Counted from the stretch's first letter, positions 52,898 through 62,373 are shown. The stretch is DNA of 64,000 bases from JBGPGW01 sp046349515 (GCA_046349515.1 JAXMCE010000004.1:186001-250000), one strand, 5' to 3'. Made by a program: numbers and translations. Notes: generated by a model from the sequence alone, not told the origin.

Positions 52898-53749
52898 ATG
52901 GCCAACACGTCGACCAGCAACCTGCGTGCGGATTTCGAGCGCGACGGCTACTCGCGTCCGGTGCCGGTCTTGAGCGCGAGCGAGGTCGAGCATTACCGGA
53001 GCCGGCTCGAGGAATTCGAGCGGCGATTTCCCGACGACAGGCGCAAGATCAAGACCAAGGCCCACTTGCTGTGCCCGTGGGTCGATGCGCTCGCCCGCCA
53101 TCCGCGCATCCTCGATGCCTTCGAAGACCTCATCGGCCCCGATATCCTGTGCTACAGCATGGCGTTCCGCGTGAAAGAGCCGGACAAGCGCACCTTCGCC
53201 GGCTGGCACCAGGACAGCGCCTATCTCCGCATCCGACCGACGCTCGTGCTCGCGGCTCTCGCACTCTCGCCTTGCGGGTTGGAGCAAGGCTGCCTCACCG
53301 TCCTCCCCGGCACGCATAAGGGGCCCCTGCTCAGCCACGTCGAATCGGCAGACGAGGACAGCATCCTTGCGCGGGGACAATCGATCACTTCCCCTCTCGA
53401 CACGAGCGGCGCCGTGGACCTTGCGCTTCAGCCAGGCGAGCTCGCCTTTTTCCACTACAACATCGTGCACGGCTCGCGGCCCAACCGCTCGAATGAGCGC
53501 CGCATCATGCTTCTCGTCGAGATGATGCCGACGAGCGCCTACCAGGACGGCGGGCGAGAATCGGCCATGTTGGTGCGCGGGATCGACCGCTTCGCCCATT
53601 TCGAGCGCGACCGGCCGGCCGTGGTCGAATGCGGCGAGGACGAGCGGACAGCCTGGCAGAATGCGGTCTCGCTCCGTGCCAAGACCCTGTTCGAGGGCAG
53701 CGCGCTCCGCGTGAGCGAGGCCTATGGCGGGCGGGCCCGACCCACCTGA
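52898..53749 (+). CDS. PhyH-family Fe(II)/2-oxoglutarate dioxygenase 4
   Basis: A 283-residue PhyH protein, diverged from the tandem trio at 42-44.7 kb. The facial triad is H104/D106 (GWHQDSAY) and H191 (IVHGSRPN), with Arg201/202 for 2-oxoglutarate. It has the CxxxxGCLTVLPGTHKGP segment typical of ectoine-hydroxylase-like members. It lies immediately after the degP terminator and is convergent with the aldo/keto reductase. Substrate unknown. Confidence 0.83.
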   Translation: MANTSTSNLRADFERDGYSRPVPVLSASEVEHYRSRLEEFERRFPDDRRKIKTKAHLLCPWVDALARHPRILDAFEDLIGPDILCYSMAFRVKEPDKRTFAGWHQDSAYLRIRPTLVLAALALSPCGLEQGCLTVLPGTHKGPLLSHVESADEDSILARGQSITSPLDTSGAVDLALQPGELAFFHYNIVHGSRPNRSNERRIMLLVEMMPTSAYQDGGRESAMLVRGIDRFAHFERDRPAVVECGEDERTAWQNAVSLRAKTLFEGSALRVSEAYGGRARPT

Positions 53750-53761
53750 CGGCCGATCGCC

Positions 53762-54607
53762 TCAGTTGTTCCAGAGATCGAACGTACCCTGAGGAGGGCG
53801 CGGATAGTCACGGTCGAGGGCGGCGAGATCCTCGGCCGTCAAGGTCAAGTCGAGCGCATGCAGGTTCTCGCGCACATGCGCCGGGTTCGAGGCCTTGGGG
53901 ATCGTCACGACGTTCGGGTCGCGGAGCGTCCAGGCCAGCGCGATGCACATGGGCGAGACGCCGTGCCGTCGCGCGACCTCCGCGAGACCCGGGCGCGGCT
54001 TCAGAAATCCCTCTTCGAGCGGCGTGTAGGCCATCACCGCGATCTGGCGCTTGGCGTGCCACGCGCCGAGGCCGTTGTCGAGCGATCGGCGCACGAGGCT
54101 GTAGCGGAGCTGGTTGACCGCGACGTCAGGGCCATGGGCCATCGCCTCCGAACGCTCCATGTCCGGCTGGTCGAAGTTGCTCAATCCGAAGTGGCGGATC
54201 TTGCCGGCCTGCTTCAGCCGGTGAAACGCCTCGAGCGTGTCCTCGTGCGGATGGGGCCCGCCGCGGTTGTGGAGCAAGTAGAGGTCGATCCAATCCGTGC
54301 GCATGCGCTTCAAGCTCGCTTCGGCCGCGCGCACCGTGCCATCCCGTGACGCGTTGGTCTGGTGCACCTTGGTCACGATGAACACCTTGTCGCGCCGACC
54401 GGCGACCGCTTCGCCTGCGATCTCCTCCGCAACGCCCGAGGCGTAGATCTCCGCGCTGTCGATGAGCGTCATGCCGAGGTCGATCCCGAGTTGAAGTGCC
54501 TTGACTTCGTCCTTCCGGCGCTGGGGATCGTCTCCCATTTTCCACGTGCCGAGACCCAAGGCCGGCATCGTGCAGCCTCCGCGCGCATGAACCATCCGCA
54601 TCGTCAT
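53762..54607 (-). CDS. Aldo/keto reductase
   Basis: A 281-residue NADPH-dependent reductase with the AKR tetrad visible: Asp and Tyr in DSAEIYASG, Lys in VTKVHQTN, His in YLLHNRGG. The C-terminal NADP site is in IPKASNPAHVREN. The start is chosen at ATG 54607 behind GGGGGA; ATG 54610 and 54601 are alternatives. It reduces aldehydes or ketones; the substrate is unknown. It follows the molybdenum hydroxylase gene (37 bp) on the same strand, so the two could interconvert an aldehyde. Confidence 0.85.
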   Translation of the reverse strand: MTMRMVHARGGCTMPALGLGTWKMGDDPQRRKDEVKALQLGIDLGMTLIDSAEIYASGVAEEIAGEAVAGRRDKVFIVTKVHQTNASRDGTVRAAEASLKRMRTDWIDLYLLHNRGGPHPHEDTLEAFHRLKQAGKIRHFGLSNFDQPDMERSEAMAHGPDVAVNQLRYSLVRRSLDNGLGAWHAKRQIAVMAYTPLEEGFLKPRPGLAEVARRHGVSPMCIALAWTLRDPNVVTIPKASNPAHVRENLHALDLTLTAEDLAALDRDYPRPPQGTFDLWNN

Positions 54608-54644
54608 CATCGTCCCCCGTCGTTTCCGTTCACGGCCGGCCCGT

Positions 54645-56999
54645 TCAGCCGCGCGCCGCGGCAATGGCGGCCCAGACCTTGGCCGGCGTCGCGGGCAGCT
54701 CGACATGCCGCACGCCGAGATGCGAGAGTGCGTCAGCCACGGCATTGGCAAGGGCCGGCACGGCCCCGATCGTGCCGCTCTCGCCGGCCGACTTGATGCC
54801 GAGCGCGTTCGTCGGGCTCACGGTCTCGTGGCGCCCCAGGCTGAACATGGGCAGGTCGCCCGCGCGGGGCATGGCGTAATCCATGAAGCTGCCCGCGAGG
54901 ACCTGGCCCGTGCCGTGGTCGATCGCCACCTCCTCCATGAGCGCCTGGCCAATGCCCTGGCCAAGGCCGCCATGGACCTGGCCTTCGACGACCATCGGGT
55001 TGATGATGGCGCCGCAATCGTCCACGACGAAATAGTCGCGCAAGGTGACCCGTCCCGTCTCCGGATCGATGAGCACGACCGCCATATGCATGCCGGACGC
55101 GCAGGTGGGAGCCACAGGATCGAAGAACACCACTTCCTCGAGACCAAGCTCGACGCCGGCAGGAAATTTGTGGCCGCGATAGGCCGTCTTCACCACATCC
55201 GTGAACGTCACGCGGCGATCGGTTCCCTTGATGACGAAGTCGCCGTTCTCGCGGACGAGGTCGGCTTCCGCGCACTCGAGGAGATGCGCCGCGATCTTCC
55301 GGCATTTTTCGACGATGCGGTCGGCGCCGCGCACGACGGCCATGCCGGTCGTAAGCGTCGAGCGCGAGGCATAGGCGCCGTGGCCGAAGGTCACGCGGTC
55401 GGTGTCGCCTTCGACGACCTCGACGTCGTCGATCGGCACGTCGAGCCGCGTGGCGACGACCTGGGCAAAGGTGGTCGCGTGGCCCTGGCCATGCGAGTGG
55501 GAGCCGGAGAACACCGTGACCTTGCCGGTCGGATGGACTCGGACGGTCGCCGAATCGAAACCGCTCGAGCGCGTATAGATGGCCCCGGCCTTCTCGCTCG
55601 GCGCGCCCATGACGTCGACGAACGACGTCATGCCGATGCCGAGGAAGACGTTCTTCTCTCGCAACCGCTTCTGCTCGGCGCGGAGCGCATCGTAGTTCGC
55701 GAGCGCCTTGAGCTTCGCGAGAAGTGCTGGCGGATCGCTCGTGTCGTAGGTGAGGCCAGTCGGGCTGCGGTAGGGAAAGCGGTCGCTGGGGATGAGGTTT
55801 TTCTCCCTGAGCGCGATGGGATCGAGGCCCAGCTTCCGCGCCGCCAAGTCGATGAGGCGCTCGAGCACCGTGAACGCCTCCGGACGGCCAGCACCCCGAT
55901 AGGCGTGGACAGGCGAGGTGTTCGTGTAGACGCCGCGCACGCGGCAAAAGATGGCCGGCGTCGTGTAGAGGCTGCTGAACGCGGCACCGTAGAAATAGCC
56001 AGGGATGCTCGCGCCCCGATGGGTGACATAGGCGCCGAGGCACGCGACGGTGTCGACCGAGAGCGCGAGGAAGCGGCCGTCCGCATCGAGCGCGAGACGC
56101 GCGCGGCTGAAATGGTCGCGTGCGCCGGCATCGCTCAGGAGCCCCTCCGACCGCGTCGCGGCCCAGCGAACCGGGCGGCCGACCAGCTTCGAGCCCCACA
56201 GCACGAGCGGTTCCTCGGAATAATCCGGGAGCTTCATGCCGAACCCGCCGCCGACATCGGGCGCCACGACGCGAATCTTGTGCTCGGGATGGCGAAGGGA
56301 GTTCTCCGCGAGCGAGAGGCGCAACATGTGGGGCGATTGGTGCGATGCCCAGAGCGTGTAGCGGTCATCGCCCGCGTCGTAGTGGCCCAAGAGCGTGCGC
56401 GGCTCGATCGAGTTGGCAGTCACCCGGTTGTTGACCAGCTCGATCTCGACCACATGGGGCGCTTTGGCGATGATGGCGTCGATCGCCGCCTTCTCGCCCA
56501 TCTCGGTCACGAAGCAGAGATTGTCGGGCAGATGGGCGTGGACGCGCGGGGCGCCCGGTTCGAGCGTGCGTCGCACCTCGGTCGAGGAGGGCAGCAGCTC
56601 GTAATCGACGTCGATCGCTTCGATGGCATCGAGCGCCTGGGCGCGCGTCTCCGCGACCGCCATGGCCACCGTGTCGCCGACGAAACACACCTCATCCCGG
56701 CACAGGACCGGCCGGGTCAAGTGGGGCCTGTCGACACCGTCGGCTGATGGAATCTTGGCCCAGAGCGGAAATTCGCCGAGCCCGGCCTTCTCCCAATCGG
56801 CCGCGGTGACGACGGCGAGGACGCCCGGGAGCGCACGCGCGCGATCCGTCCTGACCGCGCGAATGCGCGCATGGGCGTGGGGCGAACGGAGGAAGGCGGC
56901 ATGCGTGACATCGGACGCCTTCACGTCATCGACATAGCGGCCGCGGCCGGTCAGAAGCCGATAATCCTCGCGCCGCTTGATGGGCTGTCCGACATACAT
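54645..56999 (-). CDS. Molybdenum hydroxylase large subunit (CoxL / xanthine dehydrogenase XdhA-like)
   Basis: A 784-residue molybdopterin-cytosine-dinucleotide-binding subunit of the xanthine oxidase family. It starts MYVGQPIKRRED with the GxxxYVDD fold-in motif. Landmarks are GGGFGMK, AYRGAGRPEA, GSHSHGQGHATTF and the catalytic Glu near AGESGTIGAVPAL at the C terminus. ATG 56999 is used; upstream sequence is not conserved. The AYRGAGRPEA motif lacks the active-site Cys loop of true CO dehydrogenases, so an aldehyde or N-heterocycle hydroxylase is expected. The [2Fe-2S] and FAD subunits normally encoded next to it are absent in the window. Confidence 0.88.
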   Translation of the reverse strand: MYVGQPIKRREDYRLLTGRGRYVDDVKASDVTHAAFLRSPHAHARIRAVRTDRARALPGVLAVVTAADWEKAGLGEFPLWAKIPSADGVDRPHLTRPVLCRDEVCFVGDTVAMAVAETRAQALDAIEAIDVDYELLPSSTEVRRTLEPGAPRVHAHLPDNLCFVTEMGEKAAIDAIIAKAPHVVEIELVNNRVTANSIEPRTLLGHYDAGDDRYTLWASHQSPHMLRLSLAENSLRHPEHKIRVVAPDVGGGFGMKLPDYSEEPLVLWGSKLVGRPVRWAATRSEGLLSDAGARDHFSRARLALDADGRFLALSVDTVACLGAYVTHRGASIPGYFYGAAFSSLYTTPAIFCRVRGVYTNTSPVHAYRGAGRPEAFTVLERLIDLAARKLGLDPIALREKNLIPSDRFPYRSPTGLTYDTSDPPALLAKLKALANYDALRAEQKRLREKNVFLGIGMTSFVDVMGAPSEKAGAIYTRSSGFDSATVRVHPTGKVTVFSGSHSHGQGHATTFAQVVATRLDVPIDDVEVVEGDTDRVTFGHGAYASRSTLTTGMAVVRGADRIVEKCRKIAAHLLECAEADLVRENGDFVIKGTDRRVTFTDVVKTAYRGHKFPAGVELGLEEVVFFDPVAPTCASGMHMAVVLIDPETGRVTLRDYFVVDDCGAIINPMVVEGQVHGGLGQGIGQALMEEVAIDHGTGQVLAGSFMDYAMPRAGDLPMFSLGRHETVSPTNALGIKSAGESGTIGAVPALANAVADALSHLGVRHVELPATPAKVWAAIAAARG

Positions 57000-57084
57000 G
57001 AAGAGCCTCCCCCTCGCCCGACCCGTCCCGCCAGCCCAGACTATTGCAGCGAGTGCGCGAGCGCGACTGTTAGATGGGTGCCGG

Positions 57085-57783
57085 TCAATCGGACCCCGGT
57101 CGGATGGTAAGGTCGTCAAAAAGCGTCACGCTGTCGGACTTGGTCCAGAGGCCGACCCGCCCCGGGGCCGACAGCTGGCCGTCGCGCGCCTCGAACAACG
57201 GCGCGCCGTTCCAGACCACATAAAAGCGGTCCCCCTCCACCTTGATGCGCAAGGTCTGCCATTCCTCCGCCCGAACCTTGGTGCGCGTGCCGGCGAAGAA
57301 CGTCGCCATCCCGCCGATGACGCGATAGAGGCGCACGGTCTGCTCGAGCGCGTTGACCCCAACGACGTAGTAGTTGCGCGCATCGGTCGCGCGTACGATC
57401 AAGCCACCGGACTGGTCGGCCTCGCCGGCGACGAGCTTCAGCCGCACGCTGACATCGAGATTCCGGGCACGGAAGCCGTCATAGAGGCAGACGGGAAACC
57501 GCTGGCCGGTCCGATCGGTGCTGATCTGTCCCAGCACGTTCCGCCGCGAGGGATCGGCCGGATCGGTCTCGACGATCCATTCGGCCGGCGGCCCCTCGCC
57601 TGTGAGGCCTAGGGTGAAGCCTGACGGGCTGGCGCCCAAGCTCATCGTGTCGAAATCGATGGTGATCGGAGCCGGATCGCCGGCGGCCGGAGCCCCCAGC
57701 CCGACGCCGAGGGCAAGCACAAGCGCAAGCCGCCGCGGGAACGCAATCTCGGTCGATCTCCTGGGGAGGTTGCCGTTGGCCAT
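57085..57783 (-). CDS. Secreted concanavalin-like (DUF1080-type) protein
   Basis: A 232-residue exported protein: a basic N terminus, a hydrophobic segment (about 18-32) and a putative cleavage site near AAGDPA. The mature part is rich in beta strands with SGGLIVRATDARNYYVVGVN and NGAPLFEARDGQLSAPGRVGLWTKSDS, typical of the concanavalin-like DUF1080 / LamG fold that can bind sugars. No catalytic residues are recognised, so a binding role is as likely as hydrolysis. It lies between the Mo-hydroxylase and an SDR on the same strand. Confidence 0.6.
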   Translation of the reverse strand: MANGNLPRRSTEIAFPRRLALVLALGVGLGAPAAGDPAPITIDFDTMSLGASPSGFTLGLTGEGPPAEWIVETDPADPSRRNVLGQISTDRTGQRFPVCLYDGFRARNLDVSVRLKLVAGEADQSGGLIVRATDARNYYVVGVNALEQTVRLYRVIGGMATFFAGTRTKVRAEEWQTLRIKVEGDRFYVVWNGAPLFEARDGQLSAPGRVGLWTKSDSVTLFDDLTIRPGSD

Positions 57784-57820
57784 GTCCCGGACGAAAGGAG
57801 AGGTGGGCGCGCCGCCTTTG

Positions 57821-58555
57821 TCAGCTTAACTTGTAGCCGCCGTCGATCTCCAGCACCGTCCCCGTCACATAGGCATTCTCCATCAGCATGAGGATGCCTT
57901 GGGCGATTTCCTCCGCGGTGCCCATGCGTGGGATCGGCAGAGGCTTGGTCTTGGCGGCAAGCGCCTGTCGCGTCTCGTCCGGCAGTGTCTCCATGAGCGG
58001 CGTGCCGATGAGGCCCGGCGCCATCACATTGACGCGGAGCGGCGCCAGCTCCGCGGCAAGCGTCCGCGCGAGCGCCTCGATCGCAGCGTCTGCAGCCGCT
58101 ACGCTCATGTAGCTCGGAATGGCTTTTCTGTGCGCCTGCCCCGTGATGAAGACGATCGACCCGCGCTCGCTCATGTGCGGCAGGGCATGGCGGACGCAGT
58201 ACACCTGCGCCCAGAACTTGTTGACGAAGATCGCCTCGAACACACCCTGGCTCGTTTCGCGGAACCGCCCCATGCCCGCCCGGACCTTGGCATTGGGCGT
58301 CGCCGGCACGAGGATCGACAGGTGATCGAAGGTCGCGATATGCCGGAAGAAGGCCTCGACCGAGGCTTCTTCTGTCGCATCCAGGCGATAAGCCTCGATC
58401 CCGCCGCCGATCGAGCGCCGCGCGCGCTCGAGGCGCTCGGTCGACCGGCCCGCGATGACGACCTCCGCCCCGCGCGCGACCGCCGCCTTCGCCGTCGCAA
58501 GTCCGATGCCCGATGATCCCCCGATGAGAACGATCCGCTGGCCCTCAAGCGTCAT
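57821..58555 (-). CDS. SDR-family protein lacking the catalytic Lys
   Basis: A 244-residue SDR-fold protein with a normal cofactor loop GGSSGIGLA (12-20), VIAGR after beta-2 (NADP-leaning) and the ending GTVLEIDGGYKL. The catalytic region reads ITGQ and Y149-MSV-A153: the Tyr of YxxxK remains but Lys is replaced by Ala, and the preceding catalytic Ser is not obvious. It belongs to a non-classical subgroup, so it may be catalytically altered or act as a binding protein. It is not part of the six-gene SDR array and lies upstream of the Dpp genes. Confidence 0.78.
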   Translation of the reverse strand: MTLEGQRIVLIGGSSGIGLATAKAAVARGAEVVIAGRSTERLERARRSIGGGIEAYRLDATEEASVEAFFRHIATFDHLSILVPATPNAKVRAGMGRFRETSQGVFEAIFVNKFWAQVYCVRHALPHMSERGSIVFITGQAHRKAIPSYMSVAAADAAIEALARTLAAELAPLRVNVMAPGLIGTPLMETLPDETRQALAAKTKPLPIPRMGTAEEIAQGILMLMENAYVTGTVLEIDGGYKLS

Positions 58556-58576
58556 GGCCGATGCCTGCGACGCGGC

Positions 58577-59587
58577 TCACGATCGCCGCCACTCATAGCA
58601 GGCGATGCTGTGGCCGCTCCTGACGTCCTCGAAGGGTGGGTGGGCGGACGCGCACCGCTCGACGCGGAGGGGACAGCGATTGTAGTAGCGGCAGCCCACG
58701 GTGTCGGTCGCGGGGTTGAAGGCCTCGCCCGCGACAGGGCTTTGCCCCTCAAGCGTCTCGGCGCTTTCATCGAGCGTGCCGAGGAGCGCCTTCGTATAGG
58801 GGTGCTTCGGCGCGGAGAAGATCTCTTCCGTCGGCGCCATCTCCAGCATCTTGCCGAAGTACATGACGCCGATGCGATGGCACAGGTAGCGCGCGACGCG
58901 CAGATCATGGGTGATGAAGATGATCGTGATGTTGAGCGTCCGCTGAAGGTCCTTGAACAGGTTGAGGATCTGCGCGCGCACCGACACGTCGAGTTTCGAG
59001 ACCGGCTCGTCCGCGACGACGAGCGCCGGCGACATGGTCAACGCCCGCGCGATCGCCACGCGCTGGAGCTGCCCGCCTGACATCTCATGGGGATAGCGGC
59101 TCTTGAAGTTCGCGGGAAGGCCGGCGCGCGAAAGCGCCTCGTCGATGCGCCTGTCGACCTCGTCGGACTTGCAGATCTCGTGGAGAAGCAGCGGCGTCGC
59201 GAGTGCCGTGCGCACGGTGTGCCGCGGGTTGAGCGAGGACAGAGGGTCCTGGAAGACCATCTGCAGATCGCGACGGTAGGGCTTGAGGCGCCGCTCGCCG
59301 AGATGGGTGATGTCGACGCCGTTGACCGCAATCGTGCCGGCGGCCGGCTCGTAGAGGCGCAAGATCGCCTTGCCGATCGTGGTCTTGCCGCTGCCCGACT
59401 CCCCGACGAGCCCCAGGACTTCGCCCTGCCGCACATCGAAGCTGACGTCGTCGACGGCCTTGAGGAAGCTCGGGCCCTTGGAGAGCGCGGCCGCGGCGCC
59501 CTGGCGCATCCGAAAGCGCACGAGGAGGTTGCGCACCGCGAGAAGCGGCGCATCGTTTCGCGATGTTCCGGCGTCAGGCATGGTCAT
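58577..59587 (-). CDS. dppF: Dpp/Opp-type ABC ATP-binding protein DppF
   Basis: A 336-residue ABC ATPase of the oligopeptide/nickel family. Walker A GESGSGKT is near residue 66, signature MSGGQLQR near 172 and Walker B LVVADEP near 192. A Cys cluster (CRYYNRCPLRVERC) near the C terminus fits the OppF/DppF oligo_HPY domain. The ATG overlaps the end of dppD by 14 bp. Last gene of the Dpp operon. Confidence 0.9.
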   Translation of the reverse strand: MTMPDAGTSRNDAPLLAVRNLLVRFRMRQGAAAALSKGPSFLKAVDDVSFDVRQGEVLGLVGESGSGKTTIGKAILRLYEPAAGTIAVNGVDITHLGERRLKPYRRDLQMVFQDPLSSLNPRHTVRTALATPLLLHEICKSDEVDRRIDEALSRAGLPANFKSRYPHEMSGGQLQRVAIARALTMSPALVVADEPVSKLDVSVRAQILNLFKDLQRTLNITIIFITHDLRVARYLCHRIGVMYFGKMLEMAPTEEIFSAPKHPYTKALLGTLDESAETLEGQSPVAGEAFNPATDTVGCRYYNRCPLRVERCASAHPPFEDVRSGHSIACYEWRRS

Positions 59588-60563
59588 AGAGCACGCAACG
59601 CACGTTGCGCCCACCGCCGAGGTCGCTCATGGCCGGTAACGCCGCCCGGCATTGCGGCTTGGCCGAGGCGCACCGCGGCTCGAAGAGGCAGCCGGGCGGC
59701 AGCTCGGTCGGGCTCGGCAGTTCGCCAGGGATTTCCTTCAAGCGGGCGGTCTTGGTGTCGAGCGCCAGGGCCGAGGCCAGGAGGCCCTGGGTATAGGGGT
59801 GCTTCGGCTCGGCGAACACTTGCTTCGTGGGCCCGGTTTCGACGATGCGTCCCGCATACATCACCGCGATCCTGTCGCACAGCATGTGCGCGATCGACAT
59901 GTCGTGCGTGATGAAGAGGAAGGCGCAATCGAGCCGCTTCTGGAGGTCGCGGAAGAGCCGCAGGATCTGCCGCTCCACGATGTTGTCGAGATTGGTCGTG
60001 GGCTCGTCCGCGACGATGAGGTCGGGCTCGAAGGCCAAGACCATGGCGATGAGCGTCCGCTGCAACATCCCGCCGGAGAGCTGGTGCGGAAACAGATGGA
60101 GCACGTTGGCCCCATGCGGGATGCCCACATCCTTGAGAAGGTCGATCGCGGCGCCTCGCCAATTCTTCGCGCGCTCCGCATGGGCCGTCGACTTCGACGC
60201 CGAGCGCTCGAAGATCTCTTTCAGGTGCCACTCGATCTTCTTCGCCGGATTGAAGGCGCCGACAGGGTCCTGGAAGACCATGGCGATGCGCCGCCCCCGG
60301 AGCTCGCGAAACGCGTCGGCCGAAAGATCGAGAAGGTCGGTGCCGAGGAAATCGACGCGCTCGGCCCGGGTCACCGCGTTCTCCGGCAGAAGGCGAAGAA
60401 TCGACATGCCGGTCACGGTCTTGCCCGATCCCGATTCCCCGATGATGCCGACCATCTCGCCCTTGCGCACGTCGAGGTCGACCTCGCGCACGACCATCAC
60501 AGTCCTGCCGCCCATGGTGAAGCCGGCTTCGAGCCCGCGGACGGAAAGGGTCACGTCGCTCAT
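59574..60563 (-). CDS. dppD: Dpp/Opp-type ABC ATP-binding protein DppD
   Basis: A 329-residue ABC ATPase: Walker A GESGSGKT near residue 39, signature LSGGMLQR near 163, Walker B LIVADEPTTNLD near 182, and the C-terminal oligo_HPY domain (GCLFEPRCASAKPQC). ATG 60563 overlaps the dppC stop by 4 bp (ATGA), a sign of translational coupling. It pairs with DppF. Confidence 0.9.
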   Translation of the reverse strand: MSDVTLSVRGLEAGFTMGGRTVMVVREVDLDVRKGEMVGIIGESGSGKTVTGMSILRLLPENAVTRAERVDFLGTDLLDLSADAFRELRGRRIAMVFQDPVGAFNPAKKIEWHLKEIFERSASKSTAHAERAKNWRGAAIDLLKDVGIPHGANVLHLFPHQLSGGMLQRTLIAMVLAFEPDLIVADEPTTNLDNIVERQILRLFRDLQKRLDCAFLFITHDMSIAHMLCDRIAVMYAGRIVETGPTKQVFAEPKHPYTQGLLASALALDTKTARLKEIPGELPSPTELPPGCLFEPRCASAKPQCRAALPAMSDLGGGRNVRCVLYDHA

Positions 60564-61417
60564 TCGGCGGACCTGCGGCGCAGGCGCGGGTCGAGCAGAT
60601 CGCGCAATCCGTCGCCCAACAGGTTGAGACCGAGGATGGCAAAGGTGAGAGCCGCCCCCGTCAGCGTGAGCACCCACGGCCCACGATGGAAGTAGTCCTT
60701 GCCGTCCGCCATCATGACGCCCAAGGACGGCGTCGGCGGTTGCACGCCGAGACCGAGGAAGGACAGACCCGCTTCGATGATGATGCCGAAGGCCAGGCCG
60801 ACGGTGAATTGGACGAAGAGAGGTGCCGCGATATTGGGCAGGATCTCCCTGACCATGATTCGAAGGGCCGGCTGCCCCATCAGCTGCGCGGCCTGCACAT
60901 AGGGTTCGGACTTCACGACCATGGTCGTGTTCCGCGCCATGCGGGCGAAATTGGGCACATAGACGAGGGCGATCGCGATGATGACGCTTTGCACGCCGAA
61001 GCCCAGGATGAGCATCAGCATGAGCGCCAGCACGAAGATCGGGAACGAGAAGAGAAGGTCGACGAAGCGCATCGCGGTCGCATCGACCCACCGGCCGACA
61101 TAGGCGCAGGTCATCCCCAGAAGAACGCCCGCGATGGCACCGAGCGACACGCCGGCAAAGCTGATCAACAGCGAATTGCGCGCGCCGTAGAACACGCGCG
61201 TCAGCACGTCCATCCCGAAGGAGTTCGTGCCGAAGGGATGCGCCCAGGACGGCGGCTTGAGCAGGGCCGTGAAGTCCATCTTCGTCGGGTCATAGGGTGA
61301 GAGCGAGGGGCCGATCGCGACCGCGAGCAGGACGACGGCCGTGATCGCGAGGCCAGTCGCGATGACGCGGTTTCGCCCAATCTCGAACAGCGTCGATCTC
61401 AGCGAGATGAGCGCCAT
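60560..61417 (-). CDS. dppC: Dpp/Opp-type ABC permease DppC
   Basis: A 285-residue inner-membrane permease: an N-terminal helix, the HPFGTNSFGMDVLTRVFYGARNSL cap region typical of DppC/OppC, about five more helices, and the EAA loop EPYVQAAQLMGQPALRIMVREILPN. The start is 2 bp after the dppB stop. It forms the translocation pore with DppB. Confidence 0.92.
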   Translation of the reverse strand: MALISLRSTLFEIGRNRVIATGLAITAVVLLAVAIGPSLSPYDPTKMDFTALLKPPSWAHPFGTNSFGMDVLTRVFYGARNSLLISFAGVSLGAIAGVLLGMTCAYVGRWVDATAMRFVDLLFSFPIFVLALMLMLILGFGVQSVIIAIALVYVPNFARMARNTTMVVKSEPYVQAAQLMGQPALRIMVREILPNIAAPLFVQFTVGLAFGIIIEAGLSFLGLGVQPPTPSLGVMMADGKDYFHRGPWVLTLTGAALTFAILGLNLLGDGLRDLLDPRLRRRSAE

Positions 61418-61419
61418 GG

Positions 61420-62373
61420 TCAGTGCGTCCGCCGCGGATCAAGCATGGCGCAGGCCACGTCGACGACAAGGTTCACCGTGAGAACGACGCCGAGGAAGGT
61501 GAGCGCGCAAGCCTGCACCACCGGATAGTCGCGCCCGAACGCCGCATCGACCATGAGCGACCCCATGCCCGCGATGCCGAAGATGCGCTCGATGATGACG
61601 ACGCCGCCGAGAAGATAGCGCACTTGCAATCCCACCACGGTTACGAAGGGAATGAGCGCGTTGCGGAAGACGTAGTGGAGGAAAACGAATGGTGCGGCGA
61701 AGCCGAACGACCGCGCGGCCGTCACGTACTCCCGCCGCGCCGTCTCGAGCAGTGCCGCGCGCAGGATGCGCGCGAAAACTCCGGCCATGGGCGCCGCGAT
61801 CGCAAGGGCCGGCAGGAAGCCGCTGTAGAAGGCGCCGGTGAAGTCCTGGGCCGGCGTCGTGAAACCGTAAGATGGAAACCAGGTGAAGGACAGGGCGAAG
61901 GCCAGGATGAGCACGTAGCTCAGCCAAAAGTCCGGCATCGAGATGCCGAGGACGGCGATCGAAGTCGCCGCCGTATCCGCGAGCTTTCCGTGGCGGAGCG
62001 CCGCGATCGTGCCGGCCACGAGCGAAATGAAAAGAGCGATCACGAGGCCGTAGATGCCGATGAAGATCGTCACGGGCAGGCGATTGGCCAGCAGTTCGCT
62101 GATGGGAAACTTGCCCGCGAGCGCGATTGAATTGCCGAGATTGCCCTGGGCGGCATTCTCGAGCCAGATCAGGTACTGAATGACGATCGGCCGATCGAGC
62201 CCATGCTCGTGACGGTAGGCCTCGATGGTCTCCGGCGTCGCCGCGTCGCCAAGCACCGTCAGCGCCGGATCGCCCGGCGCCAACTGCATGATGAGAAAGA
62301 TGAGGAAGGAGCCGACGATAACCGTCGCCAGCGCACCGGCCAGTCGAACGATGAGATACCACAGAAAGTTCAT
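61420..62373 (-). CDS. dppB: Dpp/Opp-type ABC permease DppB
   Basis: A 317-residue inner-membrane permease with the DppB N-terminal signature FLIFLIMQLAPGDPA and DRPIVIQYLIWLENA, six helices and the coupling loop YVTAARSFGFAAPFVFLHYVFRNALIP. It is preceded by the solute-binding gene (72-bp gap). Family members import peptides, and some import nickel or opines. Confidence 0.92.
   Translation of the reverse strand: MNFLWYLIVRLAGALATVIVGSFLIFLIMQLAPGDPALTVLGDAATPETIEAYRHEHGLDRPIVIQYLIWLENAAQGNLGNSIALAGKFPISELLANRLPVTIFIGIYGLVIALFISLVAGTIAALRHGKLADTAATSIAVLGISMPDFWLSYVLILAFALSFTWFPSYGFTTPAQDFTGAFYSGFLPALAIAAPMAGVFARILRAALLETARREYVTAARSFGFAAPFVFLHYVFRNALIPFVTVVGLQVRYLLGGVVIIERIFGIAGMGSLMVDAAFGRDYPVVQACALTFLGVVLTVNLVVDVACAMLDPRRTH

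Noticed and set aside
54645..56999. Aerobic carbon monoxide dehydrogenase large subunit (CoxL form I)
   Set aside because: The segment reads AYRGAGRPEA, without the Cys-containing active-site loop of form-I CoxL, and coxM/coxS are absent.
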